A stretch of 64,000 nt of DNA from Erwinia pyri (lineage in GTDB: Bacteria; Pseudomonadota; Gammaproteobacteria; Enterobacterales; Enterobacteriaceae): assembly GCF_030758455.1 (NCBI RefSeq), contig NZ_CP132353.1:2108001-2172000 (forward strand), read 5' to 3'. Positions 1 to 8,146 of the stretch are shown piece by piece. The notes under the pieces are model-generated. The model worked only from the letters and a program-made list of their open reading frames with translations. It did not search any database and was not told where the DNA came from. Position 1 is the stretch's first letter. Each line of letters starts with the position of its first letter. A program made the position numbers and the translations under genes.

Positions 1-456
1 GGCAATCACGCGCGCACGGTATTTACCCGGAATCCAGTAAGTGAGATAAAGAATAACGCCAGGAAAGAATCCTGCTTCAGCCGCCCCCAATAAGAAGCGT
101 AACAGATACAGCATATTGGCACTTTCGACGAAAGCAGTACAAACCGAGACAATGCCCCAGGAGACCATGATGCGAGAGATCCAAATTTTGGCACCAATTT
201 TCTGCATCGCAAGGTTGCTGGGCACTTCAAACAGAAAATAACCCACAAAAAACAGGCTGCTTGCCAGACCAAAAACCGCTTTAGAGAGACCTAAATCTTC
301 GTTCATCTGCAGCGATGCCATACCGATATTACCGCGATCGATAATCGCAATCAGATAACAGACGATCAGAAAGGGCAAAATGCGCCAGACCACCTTCTTG
401 ACGGTCTGCTGCTCAATATCGGCAGAGAAAGTAGGGGTGTGCTTTTTCTCAGACAT
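1..456 (-). CDS. MFS transporter, ACS-type (5' part)
   Basis: Amino-terminal 152 residues of an inner-membrane major facilitator protein; the rest lies beyond the left edge. The protein starts MSEKKHTPTF. It has a first membrane segment near residues 26-45 ending in the signature IDRGNIGMAS, which is typical of the anion:cation symporter family (organic acid, aldonate and sialic-acid type carriers). A second helix (SSLFFVGYFLFEVPSN) follows, and the loop after helix 5 has the family GAAEAGFFPG motif. These carriers import organic anions with protons. The substrate cannot be read from this fragment. It is transcribed leftwards from a region with two inverted repeats (482-545), which suggests a dedicated regulator outside the window. 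Confidence 0.85.
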   Translation of the reverse strand, partial: MSEKKHTPTFSADIEQQTVKKVVWRILPFLIVCYLIAIIDRGNIGMASLQMNEDLGLSKAVFGLASSLFFVGYFLFEVPSNLAMQKIGAKIWISRIMVSWGIVSVCTAFVESANMLYLLRFLLGAAEAGFFPGVILYLTYWIPGKYRARVIA

Positions 457-481
457 GATGATCCTCACAATTTTTCATGGC

Positions 482-545
482 TTTACGTGATAAGCGTAAA
501 ATGCTTTTGTTTTACTGTGTAAAACTTGAGTGTATTCAGTAAAAC
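482..545. promoter_or_regulatory. inverted repeats upstream of MFS gene
   Basis: Two perfect inverted repeats lie just upstream of the MFS start. The first is TTTACG-7 nt-CGTAAA at 482-500. The second is GTTTTAC-TGT-GTAAAAC at 509-525, and its half-site GTAAAAC recurs once more at 539-545, 20 bp further on. The spacing by two helical turns suggests an operator for a dimeric regulator of the transporter. No regulator gene is visible in the window for it. Confidence 0.45.
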
Positions 546-1184
546 CATTATTACGATAATCTTTCCCGCCTGCCTGAAGATGTAATCAGATTGTGTCTAT
601 TGTCACAAAAAGGTGTCTGGTACTTATCGTTTATGTGATGAGTATGGTTTTTCAGGGCGAGCGGATGCGCTCAGGCGATCGGGACAGCTGCCCCACGGAA
701 AGCAACTGCTAAGCAGCCACAAAAATAAAACATTTCTTATAAATACCGGGCGAATTAATAGATTTTATTAAAACAGAGTAATTCCAATTCTTTATAGGGC
801 TGAGTATCTGGAGGAAATCGAAAGTAACAGGGGGGAAACAGTCATAATCTTTATAATTTAAATTACCCATATATCCGCAGTCGAACTTCATGGCTTTTTT
901 ATTTTCGGCAAAGAAAGCCAGAAAATCAGAGCGATGCAAAATGATTTAACGCCACGGCTTTTTGAATTTTGTCGTCGAAGTCTGCTTTTACTAAAGTACG
1001 TATTGATGATATTCGTTTTTTTCTCGTAGCCCATCAGCCACGCTTGTTTAATTCTGAAAAATTTCGTTGGAAACATTGTTCAAAAACAACCTTATGGCCC
1101 GGCATTTATCGTGCAGCCTGATTCAGTTGGCTTGCGCGGTCATTCGGCCTATGCTGAAGATCTACCGTGACAAGGAGAATACCG
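546..1184. other. AT-rich non-coding gap
   Basis: About 640 bases without a convincing gene. The part from about 720 to 1060 is clearly richer in A+T than its surroundings. It carries two overlapping short leftward open frames (709-939, 76 codons; 888-1076, 62 codons) without good ribosome sites. They look like the remnant of a decayed or acquired gene rather than a working one. The last 60 bases hold the leader of dcp. Confidence 0.4.
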
Positions 1185-3230
1185 ATGCAAGCCAATCCGT
1201 TCAGTCAGCCAAGTACCTTGCCCTATCAGGCTCCGCCGTTCGACAAAATAACGGATGAACATTACCGTCCGGCGCTGATCGAAGCGATAGCGCAAAAGCG
1301 CAGGGAAGTGCAGGCTATCGCTGATAATCGTGAAGAACCCAGCTTTGCCAATACTTTTGAGGCGTTGGAGAAATGTGGAAGTATGCTTCGTCGGGTGGAA
1401 AATGTGTTTGGAGCGATGACCTCCGCTAACACTAATCCCACGCTGCAGGCGCTGGACGAAGAGATGTCGCCACTGCTCGCCGCGCTGGATGATGATATCC
1501 ATCTTAACAGCGCGCTTTTCCGCCGCCTGAATGCTGTCTATGAGAAGCGCAACGCCGCAGGCCTTTCGCCGGAAGCTTTACGGCTTACCGAGGTGACGTG
1601 GCAGAGGTTTCAACTGGCGGGGGCCAGCCTTACAGAAGAGGCGAAAACAGAACTCAAAGCCCTGAATCAGCAGGCGGCCACGCTGAGCACACAGTTCACC
1701 AATCGTTTGCTGGCGGGTACCAAAGCGGGCGGCCTGAACGTTACCGATCCTGCATTGCTGGCTGGGCTTACCGACGCCGAACTCACCGTCGCCGCACAGG
1801 CTGCCGCTGAACGGGGCCTGGAGGGGCAATGGCTGCTGGCGTTGCAAAATACCACGCAGCAGCCGGTGTTGCAGGATCTCAGCAACCGCCAGACGCGGGA
1901 AGCGCTTTTCAGCCATGCCTGGCAGCGCTGCGAGAAAGACGATCTGAACGATACCCGTGGGCTGGTGACACAGCTTGCCGCTATTCGCGCGCAGCAGGCG
2001 AAGTTAATGGGCTTCAGCAGCTTTGCCGACTGGAAGCTTCAGGACCAGATGGCCAGAACGCCTGAGGCGGCGCTGGCGTTTATGCGCGCTATCGTGCCTG
2101 CTGCAACGGCACGTGCCAGCAGAGAAGCGGCAGATATTCAGAAGGTTATCGACCGGCAGCAGGGTGGTTTTACGCTTGAGGCGTGGGACTGGTTGTTCTA
2201 TGCCGAACAGGTTCGCCGCGAGAAGTACGATCTCGACGAAAGCCAGATCAAACCCTATTTTGAACTCACTAACGTGCTGGTAAACGGCGTCTTCTATGCC
2301 GCCACGCAGCTGTTCGGCATTACTTTTGCCCGCCGCGAGGATATCCCCGTCTGGCACCCGGATGTCTCAGTTTATGAGATCATCGACAGCAACGGTCTGC
2401 CGATGGCGCTGTTCTATACCGACTACTTTAAGCGAGACAATAAAGGCGGCGGCGCCTGGATGAGTAATTTCGTTGACCAGTCTAAATTGCTGGGGACGCA
2501 TCCGGTTATCTACAACGTTTGTAACTACACCAAACCAGCCGAGGGCAAACCAGCGCTGATCTCCTGGGATGATGTGATCACTCTGTTCCACGAATTTGGC
2601 CATACGCTGCACGGGCTGTTTGCTGAACAGTGTTATCCGACGCTTTCAGGCACCAACACACCACGAGATTTCGTCGAATTCCCTTCGCAGCTCAATGAAC
2701 ACTGGGCCAGTAACGAGCAGGTGTTTCGGCATTATGCGCGGCACTATGCCACCGGCGAGCTGATGCCTCAGGCTCTGCGCGATAAAATCGTTAATGCCAG
2801 CAAGTTCAACAAAGGGTACGACATGACCGAGCTGCTGGCCGCGGCGTTGCTGGATCAGCACTGGCATACGCTTTCTGCGGAGGCAGAAAAACAGGATGTG
2901 GCGCAGTTTGAAAAAGCGGCGCTTGCAGCCGACAACATTCTGTTGCCGCAGGTGCCGCCGCGCTACCGTTCAAGCTATTTCCAGCACATCTGGGGCGGGG
3001 GCTATGCGGCAGGCTATTACGCTTATATCTGGACGCAGATGCTGGCTGATGATGGCTTCGAATGGTTCAACGAGCAGGGGGGACTGAACCGTAAGAATGG
3101 TCAGCTTTTCCGGGAAAAAATCCTTTCACGGGGCAACAGCCAGGATCTTAAGCAGCTTTACGCCAGCTGGCGCGGGCGCGATCCGGTTATTGAACCGATG
3201 CTGATTAACCGCGGTTTGAAGGAGGAGTAA
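1185..3230 (+). CDS. dcp: peptidyl-dipeptidase Dcp
   Basis: Zinc metallopeptidase of family M3 that removes dipeptides from the C-terminus of peptides, acting in the cytoplasm or periplasmic side in peptide turnover. It is 681 residues long, the same length as the E. coli protein. The zinc motif HEFGH is at residues 469-473, followed by TLHGLFAEQ and the downstream glutamate region VEFPSQLNEHW. The start at 1185 is chosen because AAGGAG at 1172-1177 sits at the right distance; an in-frame GTG at 1167 lies before that site and is less likely. It stands alone, with a strong hairpin after the stop. Confidence 0.95.
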   Translation: MQANPFSQPSTLPYQAPPFDKITDEHYRPALIEAIAQKRREVQAIADNREEPSFANTFEALEKCGSMLRRVENVFGAMTSANTNPTLQALDEEMSPLLAALDDDIHLNSALFRRLNAVYEKRNAAGLSPEALRLTEVTWQRFQLAGASLTEEAKTELKALNQQAATLSTQFTNRLLAGTKAGGLNVTDPALLAGLTDAELTVAAQAAAERGLEGQWLLALQNTTQQPVLQDLSNRQTREALFSHAWQRCEKDDLNDTRGLVTQLAAIRAQQAKLMGFSSFADWKLQDQMARTPEAALAFMRAIVPAATARASREAADIQKVIDRQQGGFTLEAWDWLFYAEQVRREKYDLDESQIKPYFELTNVLVNGVFYAATQLFGITFARREDIPVWHPDVSVYEIIDSNGLPMALFYTDYFKRDNKGGGAWMSNFVDQSKLLGTHPVIYNVCNYTKPAEGKPALISWDDVITLFHEFGHTLHGLFAEQCYPTLSGTNTPRDFVEFPSQLNEHWASNEQVFRHYARHYATGELMPQALRDKIVNASKFNKGYDMTELLAAALLDQHWHTLSAEAEKQDVAQFEKAALAADNILLPQVPPRYRSSYFQHIWGGGYAAGYYAYIWTQMLADDGFEWFNEQGGLNRKNGQLFREKILSRGNSQDLKQLYASWRGRDPVIEPMLINRGLKEE

Positions 3231-3248
3231 AAAGATCCCGGCAGAATG

Positions 3249-3283
3249 CTCTGGCGCAGAGAGTGAATGACTCTGCGCCAGAG
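3249..3283 (+). terminator. hairpin after dcp
   Basis: Perfect 13-bp stem (CTCTGGCGCAGAG and its complement) with a 9-nt loop, 18 bases after the dcp stop. There is no clear T-run, so it may act as an mRNA-stabilising stem or a factor-assisted terminator. Confidence 0.55.
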
Positions 3284-3331
3284 AGGGCTTTATGCTGCCT
3301 GAAGCTGCCAGGCTCTTAAGCCACGGGGAAA

Positions 3332-3355
3332 CGGGGCGGGAAAGCCGCCCCGGAT
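3332..3355 (-). terminator. hairpin after hpxO
   Basis: Stem CGGGGCGG/CCGCCCCG with a 5-nt loop lies directly after the hpxO stop on the minus strand and is followed by a short T stretch. It likely ends the leftward transcript. Confidence 0.5.
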
Positions 3356-3357
3356 AG

Positions 3358-4515
3358 TCAGGCCAGCGGGCCACCCTGAATGGTGTCGCACATGCCTTTA
3401 ATGATGCGTTCACCGGTTTCTGTTTTCAGATCTTCATACCACTGCTGGGTGACCGCCTTCTCTTTGCCGTGCGTCACATCGCAGCGCTTACGCGCCTTCA
3501 GCACCAGATCTTTTACCCGCTCAGCACGCTTGTACTGATAGCGGATCAGCGCATCTTCAATCCCCAGCGAATTGGTCTGCAGCAGGGTAGCAAGCACCAC
3601 CGCATCCTCCATCGCAGCGCAACCGCCCTGGCCAATATCGGGCGTGGTGCTGTGTGCGGCATCGCCCAGCAACGCCACGCGCCCTTTAACCAGCTCCGGG
3701 AAAGGATCGATATCATGGATCTCCACTCGGTTAGTGGTGGCGGGATTGATCTGCGCAATCAGCTTCTGTACCGGCGCGGCCCAGCCGCTGAAATAGCGGG
3801 TTAAATCTTCGCGCAGGCTGCTGCGATCTTCTGCCAGGCCGGAAGGTAACGGCACATCAAAGAAGAAATAGAAGCGATTGTTCGCGACCGGCATCAGCGA
3901 TACGCGTTTGCCTTCGCCAACAAAGGTGGTCCACTGCTGCGCGGGGGCGATGCTCTCATCGATCTCTACCAGGCCGTTCCAGTTGACATAACCGGCGTAG
4001 CGGCGCTCTACCGTGCGGCCCAGCACATATTTTCGCACCACAGAATGGGTGCCGTCACAGGCGATAAGCAGGTCACCCCGGGCTTCACTGCCATCTTCAA
4101 AGCGCGCCGTTACGCCGTTTTCATGCTGTTCAACTTCAGAGACACGTTTACCAAAGTGGACTTTTTCACGACCATAGGTCTCCAGCAGCATCGCCTGCAA
4201 TTCTGCCCGCGCTACCGGATAGGGACGCTCGCCAGAATCCTGCACCAGCGGATCAAGACTAAACTGAGTCAGCTTGCTGCCCGTCTGGAAATCGTTATAG
4301 GCCATGGCGTGCATTGGCCCACCCAGCTTACGCAGCGGCTCCTTCATGCCCAGAAAGTTAAGGCATTTCACGCCATTCGGCCAGATGGAGATCGCAGCGC
4401 CCACCGGCCTGATCTCTTTAACGGCTTCAAAAACTTCCGTTTCAATCCCGACACGCTGCAGCGCGATGGCTGTACACATGCCGCCGATACCTGCGCCAAT
4501 CACTATTGCTTTCAT
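3358..4515 (-). CDS. hpxO: FAD-dependent urate hydroxylase HpxO
   Basis: Flavin monooxygenase converting urate to 5-hydroxyisourate with NADH and oxygen, a step of purine (hypoxanthine/urate) breakdown. It has 385 residues, the family length. The FAD-binding GAGIGG is at residues 7-12, and the second FAD motif VALLGDAAHSTTP is in the C-terminal half. Arg204 and Tyr216, the residues reported as important for urate handling in the Klebsiella enzyme, fall at exactly these positions. The start at 4515 has AAGGAGA in front of it; a longer frame upstream lacks a site. Other hpx genes (HpxP, Q, T type) are not next to it; its divergent neighbour is an Asp/Glu-racemase-like gene with a palindrome between them. 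Confidence 0.93.
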   Translation of the reverse strand: MKAIVIGAGIGGMCTAIALQRVGIETEVFEAVKEIRPVGAAISIWPNGVKCLNFLGMKEPLRKLGGPMHAMAYNDFQTGSKLTQFSLDPLVQDSGERPYPVARAELQAMLLETYGREKVHFGKRVSEVEQHENGVTARFEDGSEARGDLLIACDGTHSVVRKYVLGRTVERRYAGYVNWNGLVEIDESIAPAQQWTTFVGEGKRVSLMPVANNRFYFFFDVPLPSGLAEDRSSLREDLTRYFSGWAAPVQKLIAQINPATTNRVEIHDIDPFPELVKGRVALLGDAAHSTTPDIGQGGCAAMEDAVVLATLLQTNSLGIEDALIRYQYKRAERVKDLVLKARKRCDVTHGKEKAVTQQWYEDLKTETGERIIKGMCDTIQGGPLA

Positions 4516-4609
4516 CTGCTTCTCCTTTCGTTCATAAGAACTATTAAGCAATTTCCATACCAGATTCTTATGACGTGGGAGAGCGCTTAATGCAGGCATT
4601 TTCAGGTGC

Positions 4610-4627
4610 GTGAAACAATGGTTTCAC
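4610..4627. promoter_or_regulatory. palindromic operator candidate, hpxO/racemase region
   Basis: GTGAAACAATGGTTTCAC is a perfect inverted repeat (7-bp arms, 4-bp centre) in the divergent promoter region between hpxO and the gene at 4767. A further half-site AGTGAAAC lies at 4677-4684. This arrangement suits a dimeric repressor or activator controlling both genes; its identity is unknown. Confidence 0.5.
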
Positions 4628-4766
4628 TATTTCCCTGCATTACAGTGATGCATTGCACCATAAAAGTGAGCTAATAGTGAAACGACTGCAATTCAGCAGC
4701 GTCGTGGGTTGGCAAAGTGCGGGTTATTTGTCACAGTAGCAGAATACCCCCTTAAAGGACGCCGCT

Positions 4767-5402
4767 ATGGCCACTGTTGCCTGTCTTCATGCTGCAAGAA
4801 GTAATATCGCTGTTTTTGAAGAGGCGCTTCGGGCGCTCGATTATGCTGATATTCAGCTGCTGCACCGGGTGGAGAGCGAGCTGCTCGATCGTGCAGCAGA
4901 AGCCAATGAAGTTACGCCAGAGATCGCTGAGGCCACGCGAGTGGCCATTGCCGAGCTGTGTGAATATGCCGACGTGGTGATAGTGACCTGCACAACGCTG
5001 GGAATTGCCGCCTGCGACGCAAAGCAGTTCAGCAAGCCTGTGCTGCGCCTGGATACCACGCTGGCAAAAGTGGCGTCACGCTACCAGGGTTCCATCCTGG
5101 TGCTCTGCACCGCACACAGTACGCTGGAAAGTACCACGCATCTGTTCCAGGCCTTTATCCCTGGTGACCGGCTGGCCGTCGAGCTGATACCCCGTGCCTG
5201 GGCATCGTTTAACAGTGGGGATATTGAAGGCTATCATCGTGAGATTGCACACTACATCCAGCAACGTCCGGAGTGTTCGCTGGGCTGCATTGTGCTGGCG
5301 CAATCTTCAATGGCGGGCGCGGAAAAATATATCAACAGTACGCTCGCGGTCCTGACTGGCCCTCAGGTCACCCTTCAGGCCGCGATTGAAACGATTTTCT
5401 GA
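4767..5402 (+). CDS. Asp/Glu racemase family protein, single cysteine
   Basis: Protein of 211 residues related to the aspartate/glutamate/hydantoin racemase and arylmalonate decarboxylase superfamily. The first catalytic cysteine region is present (VIVTCTTLG, Cys75). In the second half the motif that should carry the partner cysteine reads IVLAQSSM, so the usual two-cysteine racemisation mechanism is unlikely. Divergence from hpxO with a shared palindrome suggests a role in purine or ureide breakdown, perhaps on an allantoin- or hydantoin-like compound; that is inference. The ATG is preceded by AAAGGACG. A second single-cysteine family member occurs at 41710-42378. Confidence 0.75.
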   Translation: MATVACLHAARSNIAVFEEALRALDYADIQLLHRVESELLDRAAEANEVTPEIAEATRVAIAELCEYADVVIVTCTTLGIAACDAKQFSKPVLRLDTTLAKVASRYQGSILVLCTAHSTLESTTHLFQAFIPGDRLAVELIPRAWASFNSGDIEGYHREIAHYIQQRPECSLGCIVLAQSSMAGAEKYINSTLAVLTGPQVTLQAAIETIF

Positions 5403-5474
5403 TGTGCCGCATAACGCTGATTTCCGGGGATCGCTCTGCTATGATTGCGCTCTTTTTATCGCAGGGGATGACCG

Positions 5475-5894
5475 GTGAGCAGTAAACAAGATAAACGAGC
5501 TAAGCGCGCCAAAGTAAAGGCCAGACAGGCTAATAATGCGCGGGCACGCGGCAAGCAGTTGGATGCCGTAGGGCGTCAGAGTTATGTGGCCACACCAGAG
5601 ATGCTGGCGCTGTTTGAGACGCTGCCCGCGCTGGATGACAACGGCGGCATGCCGTTTGTAGCCGATATTTACCGCTGGTCAGATGAAGAATATGGTTTTG
5701 AAGGCACCGGACGTGAAAACGACATGCTGCAGGTTGCCGCGTTAACTGTGCTCTATATCCACTGGCGCACCAGCAACGGGTCAACCACCTTAGTGCAAAA
5801 TGAGATGATCGAAGCGGCTATCCGCCTGACCGAAGAGAACGAGATATTTAAAGCTCAGTATGAGGCTGCCGAAGCGGCGGCTCAGGCAGAGTAG
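5475..5894 (+). CDS. conserved hypothetical protein, basic N-terminus
   Basis: 139 residues starting at GTG, with AGGGGA 7 bases upstream. The first 30 residues are very basic (KQDKRAKRAKVKARQ), then comes a mixed globular segment and an alanine/glutamate-rich helical tail. No membrane segment or signal peptide is seen. I do not recognise the family. The basic start suggests nucleic-acid or ribosome contact, but that is only a guess. It follows the racemase-like gene by 72 bases on the same strand. Confidence 0.65.
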   Translation: MSSKQDKRAKRAKVKARQANNARARGKQLDAVGRQSYVATPEMLALFETLPALDDNGGMPFVADIYRWSDEEYGFEGTGRENDMLQVAALTVLYIHWRTSNGSTTLVQNEMIEAAIRLTEENEIFKAQYEAAEAAAQAE

Positions 5895-5913
5895 AACCCC
5901 GCCTTAAGGCCGA

Positions 5914-6825
5914 TCAGAAACCAAGGTTGCGTAAATAGTGCAGGCTGGCAGTCACGTCTTTCAGACTGCCGGCAACGTCACGGGGATCGCGCTCCTGCTC
6001 AATGGTTATCCAGCCCTGCCAGTTCAGTTCGGCAAGCAACGCCCGCACAGCTGGATAGTCTACGTCGCCGGTGCCAAGCGGGCACATCACTCCTGCCGCG
6101 CACGCTTTAAAGAAATCCTGCTGCTGAGCGATGGCCGCCTCAAAGAGAGTTCGGTTCACATCTTTGAAATGAAGATAATCAATGCGATCGGCATATTTTC
6201 TCAGCCAGCAAACCGGATCCAGCCCGGCATAATAGAGGTGGCCGGTATCAAGACAAAACCCCGCCTCGCTGGCCGGGATAGCTGTCGCGATACGATCAAT
6301 CTCATCGCCAAACTCAATAAACCCGCCTGCATGAGGATGGATCACCGGGCGCACGTTATATTCACGGGCGATAGCGCTCAGTGCGCGGATATGAGAAACC
6401 ATCTGCTGCCACTCCGCCTCGGGCAGACGTCTGGCCCGGGCAGGCTGGCCTGCAGACCTAGCCCGCTCTGCATCGCCAAAGTCGATGATCACCAGATAGG
6501 GTGGGGGAACCGCACTTTGCGCGTGACTGACCGGCACCTTCTGCAGAGTTGCACAAATGTTGTGCGCCATTTCACGCAAATTTTCGAAGTTTGCTTCTGA
6601 AACCAGATCGTCAAAAATCGTTCCGGCAACCAGCGACAGGTTATGGCTTTCAAGCGCTTGTTTAAGCGCAGCCGGGTCAGCAGGGAGATAGCCCCAGGGT
6701 CCCAGCTCAATGCCTGGGTAGCCAGCTTCCTGCGCTTCGCTCAGCACCTGTTGCCATGGAGGTAAAAACGGGTTTTTCGGATCATCCACTCCCCAGCTGC
6801 AGGGGGCATTAGCGATTGAATACAT
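5914..6825 (-). CDS. sugar phosphate isomerase/epimerase family (IolE-like TIM barrel)
   Basis: 303 residues of the xylose-isomerase-like TIM-barrel fold. It opens with ANAPCSWGVDDPKNPF, as in myo-inosose dehydratase (IolE)-type proteins. Metal-ligand positions are recognisable in VIHPHAGGFIEF, CLDTGHLYYAG, LHFKDV and ITIEQERD. It likely dehydrates or isomerises a keto-sugar or inosose. It starts 9 bases after the stop of the LacI-family gene on the same strand, so the two are one transcript. The divergent Gfo/Idh dehydrogenase would supply the keto substrate. The exact sugar is unknown. Confidence 0.8.
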   Translation of the reverse strand: MYSIANAPCSWGVDDPKNPFLPPWQQVLSEAQEAGYPGIELGPWGYLPADPAALKQALESHNLSLVAGTIFDDLVSEANFENLREMAHNICATLQKVPVSHAQSAVPPPYLVIIDFGDAERARSAGQPARARRLPEAEWQQMVSHIRALSAIAREYNVRPVIHPHAGGFIEFGDEIDRIATAIPASEAGFCLDTGHLYYAGLDPVCWLRKYADRIDYLHFKDVNRTLFEAAIAQQQDFFKACAAGVMCPLGTGDVDYPAVRALLAELNWQGWITIEQERDPRDVAGSLKDVTASLHYLRNLGF

Positions 6826-6834
6826 TGCATTTCC

Positions 6835-7890
6835 TTACTGTTGTTGTTCATCACCAAAAGCGCTTCTGAGATGAGAGCGCCTTACCAGCAGCCGATCCTG
6901 ATGCTGAAAATCAGGCTGCGCGCGATCGCTCCCTGTCAGCCGAAGAAGAGCATCCTGCATCATGGCATTCAGCGGCTGGGCAAAAGTGGTCAGTTGATAA
7001 CGGGCAGATGAAGCCAGTTCGATATCGTCATAGCCGACAATTCCCAGATGATGGTGCGAGGCTAAGCTTTCCCGCGCATCTGTCACCCCGATCGCCAGGA
7101 TATCATTTTCACAAAAAAGCGCATCCACCCACCGCCCGGGGAGGGTGGTCTGCAGGTGTTGCTCAAAGGCGGTATAGCCGCTGATGCGGTTATAGTGATT
7201 GGCCTTTAACAACAGGATGCTTTGCTCCTCCACGCCAAGCTCTTTCAGCCTGTCGCGATAGCCTTCATACCGCAACAGCTGCGTCGATTCCGTATCAGGC
7301 CCCTTCATATAGCCAAATCGCTGATATCCCTGTTGATAAAGGAGATCAGCAGCCTGACCGCCTGCCCGATAGCCATCAGTATTTATGACCTGAATATAGG
7401 GGTTGTCATCATTGCGACAGAGCTGAACCAGAGGGATGCGGTGAATATCCTGCGCCAGCGCGATCAGGTCGTCACTCAGCAGCGTGCCTAAAAACAGCAG
7501 ACCATCCACCTGCAGCTGATCGGCAAGCTTCAGCACCGCTTCTTCACTCTGCTGCGCGCTGATGTTCAGCAACAGCGCCATGTAACCCCGCAGCTGAAGC
7601 TGCTGTGTAACCTGATCCAGCAACGTCAGCAGGTTAGGGTTAAGCATCTCATCCACCACCACACCAATCAGGCGTGAGCTTTTCTTCGACAGGCTGCGTG
7701 CCAGCAGATTAGGCCGATATCCCAGCTCTTTGGCCGCCAGCTGGACGCGAGCCAACGCCTGTTCTGAAATAGAAGCGCCATCAGTAAAGGCTCTGGAGAC
7801 AGTCCATTTGGATACTCCCGCTCGTCTGGCAACATCGCTGGCGGTTATTTTGCGTAGAACAGGGCGGTTGGCAGAGGCTTTTTCGTTCAT
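6835..7890 (-). CDS. LacI-family transcriptional regulator
   Basis: 351 residues. The N-terminal helix-turn-helix ITASDVARRAGVSKWTVSRAF is followed by the hinge region LGYRPNLLARSL and a periplasmic-binding-like effector domain (about residues 65-340). The start at 7890 gives the normal LacI length; the longer open frame adds 24 residues without family similarity. It is cotranscribed with the isomerase gene downstream and divergent from the Gfo/Idh gene. Three identical-type 16-bp operators sit between them, so it probably represses both directions until a sugar ligand binds. Confidence 0.92.
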   Translation of the reverse strand: MNEKASANRPVLRKITASDVARRAGVSKWTVSRAFTDGASISEQALARVQLAAKELGYRPNLLARSLSKKSSRLIGVVVDEMLNPNLLTLLDQVTQQLQLRGYMALLLNISAQQSEEAVLKLADQLQVDGLLFLGTLLSDDLIALAQDIHRIPLVQLCRNDDNPYIQVINTDGYRAGGQAADLLYQQGYQRFGYMKGPDTESTQLLRYEGYRDRLKELGVEEQSILLLKANHYNRISGYTAFEQHLQTTLPGRWVDALFCENDILAIGVTDARESLASHHHLGIVGYDDIELASSARYQLTTFAQPLNAMMQDALLRLTGSDRAQPDFQHQDRLLVRRSHLRSAFGDEQQQ

Positions 7891-7946
7891 GGTTATCGCT
7901 ATCTGGAGTGAGAAAAGCCAGTGTAATGCACAATCCGATCCGCATG

Positions 7947-8097
7947 TTGCAACCGGGTGCAAAATAATCTGTTCCTGTGATCCGCCCGGCGATATTCCCT
8001 GATGATGATTTACTTTTTATACAGCCTCACCGAAAGTGCAGCCGTTGGTTGATTAAATTGCACCCGGTTGCATTCGCTATTTTGCAACCGGGTGCAA
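7947..8097. promoter_or_regulatory. three LacI operators in divergent promoter
   Basis: Three copies of a 16-bp near-palindrome: TTGCAACCGGGTGCAA at 7947-7962, its reverse-complement form TTGCACCCGGTTGCAT at 8058-8073, and TTGCAACCGGGTGCAA again at 8082-8097. The CCGG centre with TTGCA arms is a typical LacI/GalR-type site. The first lies just upstream of the lacI-type gene and the other two in front of the Gfo/Idh gene. The 111-bp and 24-bp offsets would allow looping between them. Confidence 0.8.
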
Positions 8098-8146
8098 AAC
8101 ATAAAAAACAGGCAACAACTCTGAAAACCCTACAAAAGAGGTGGTT

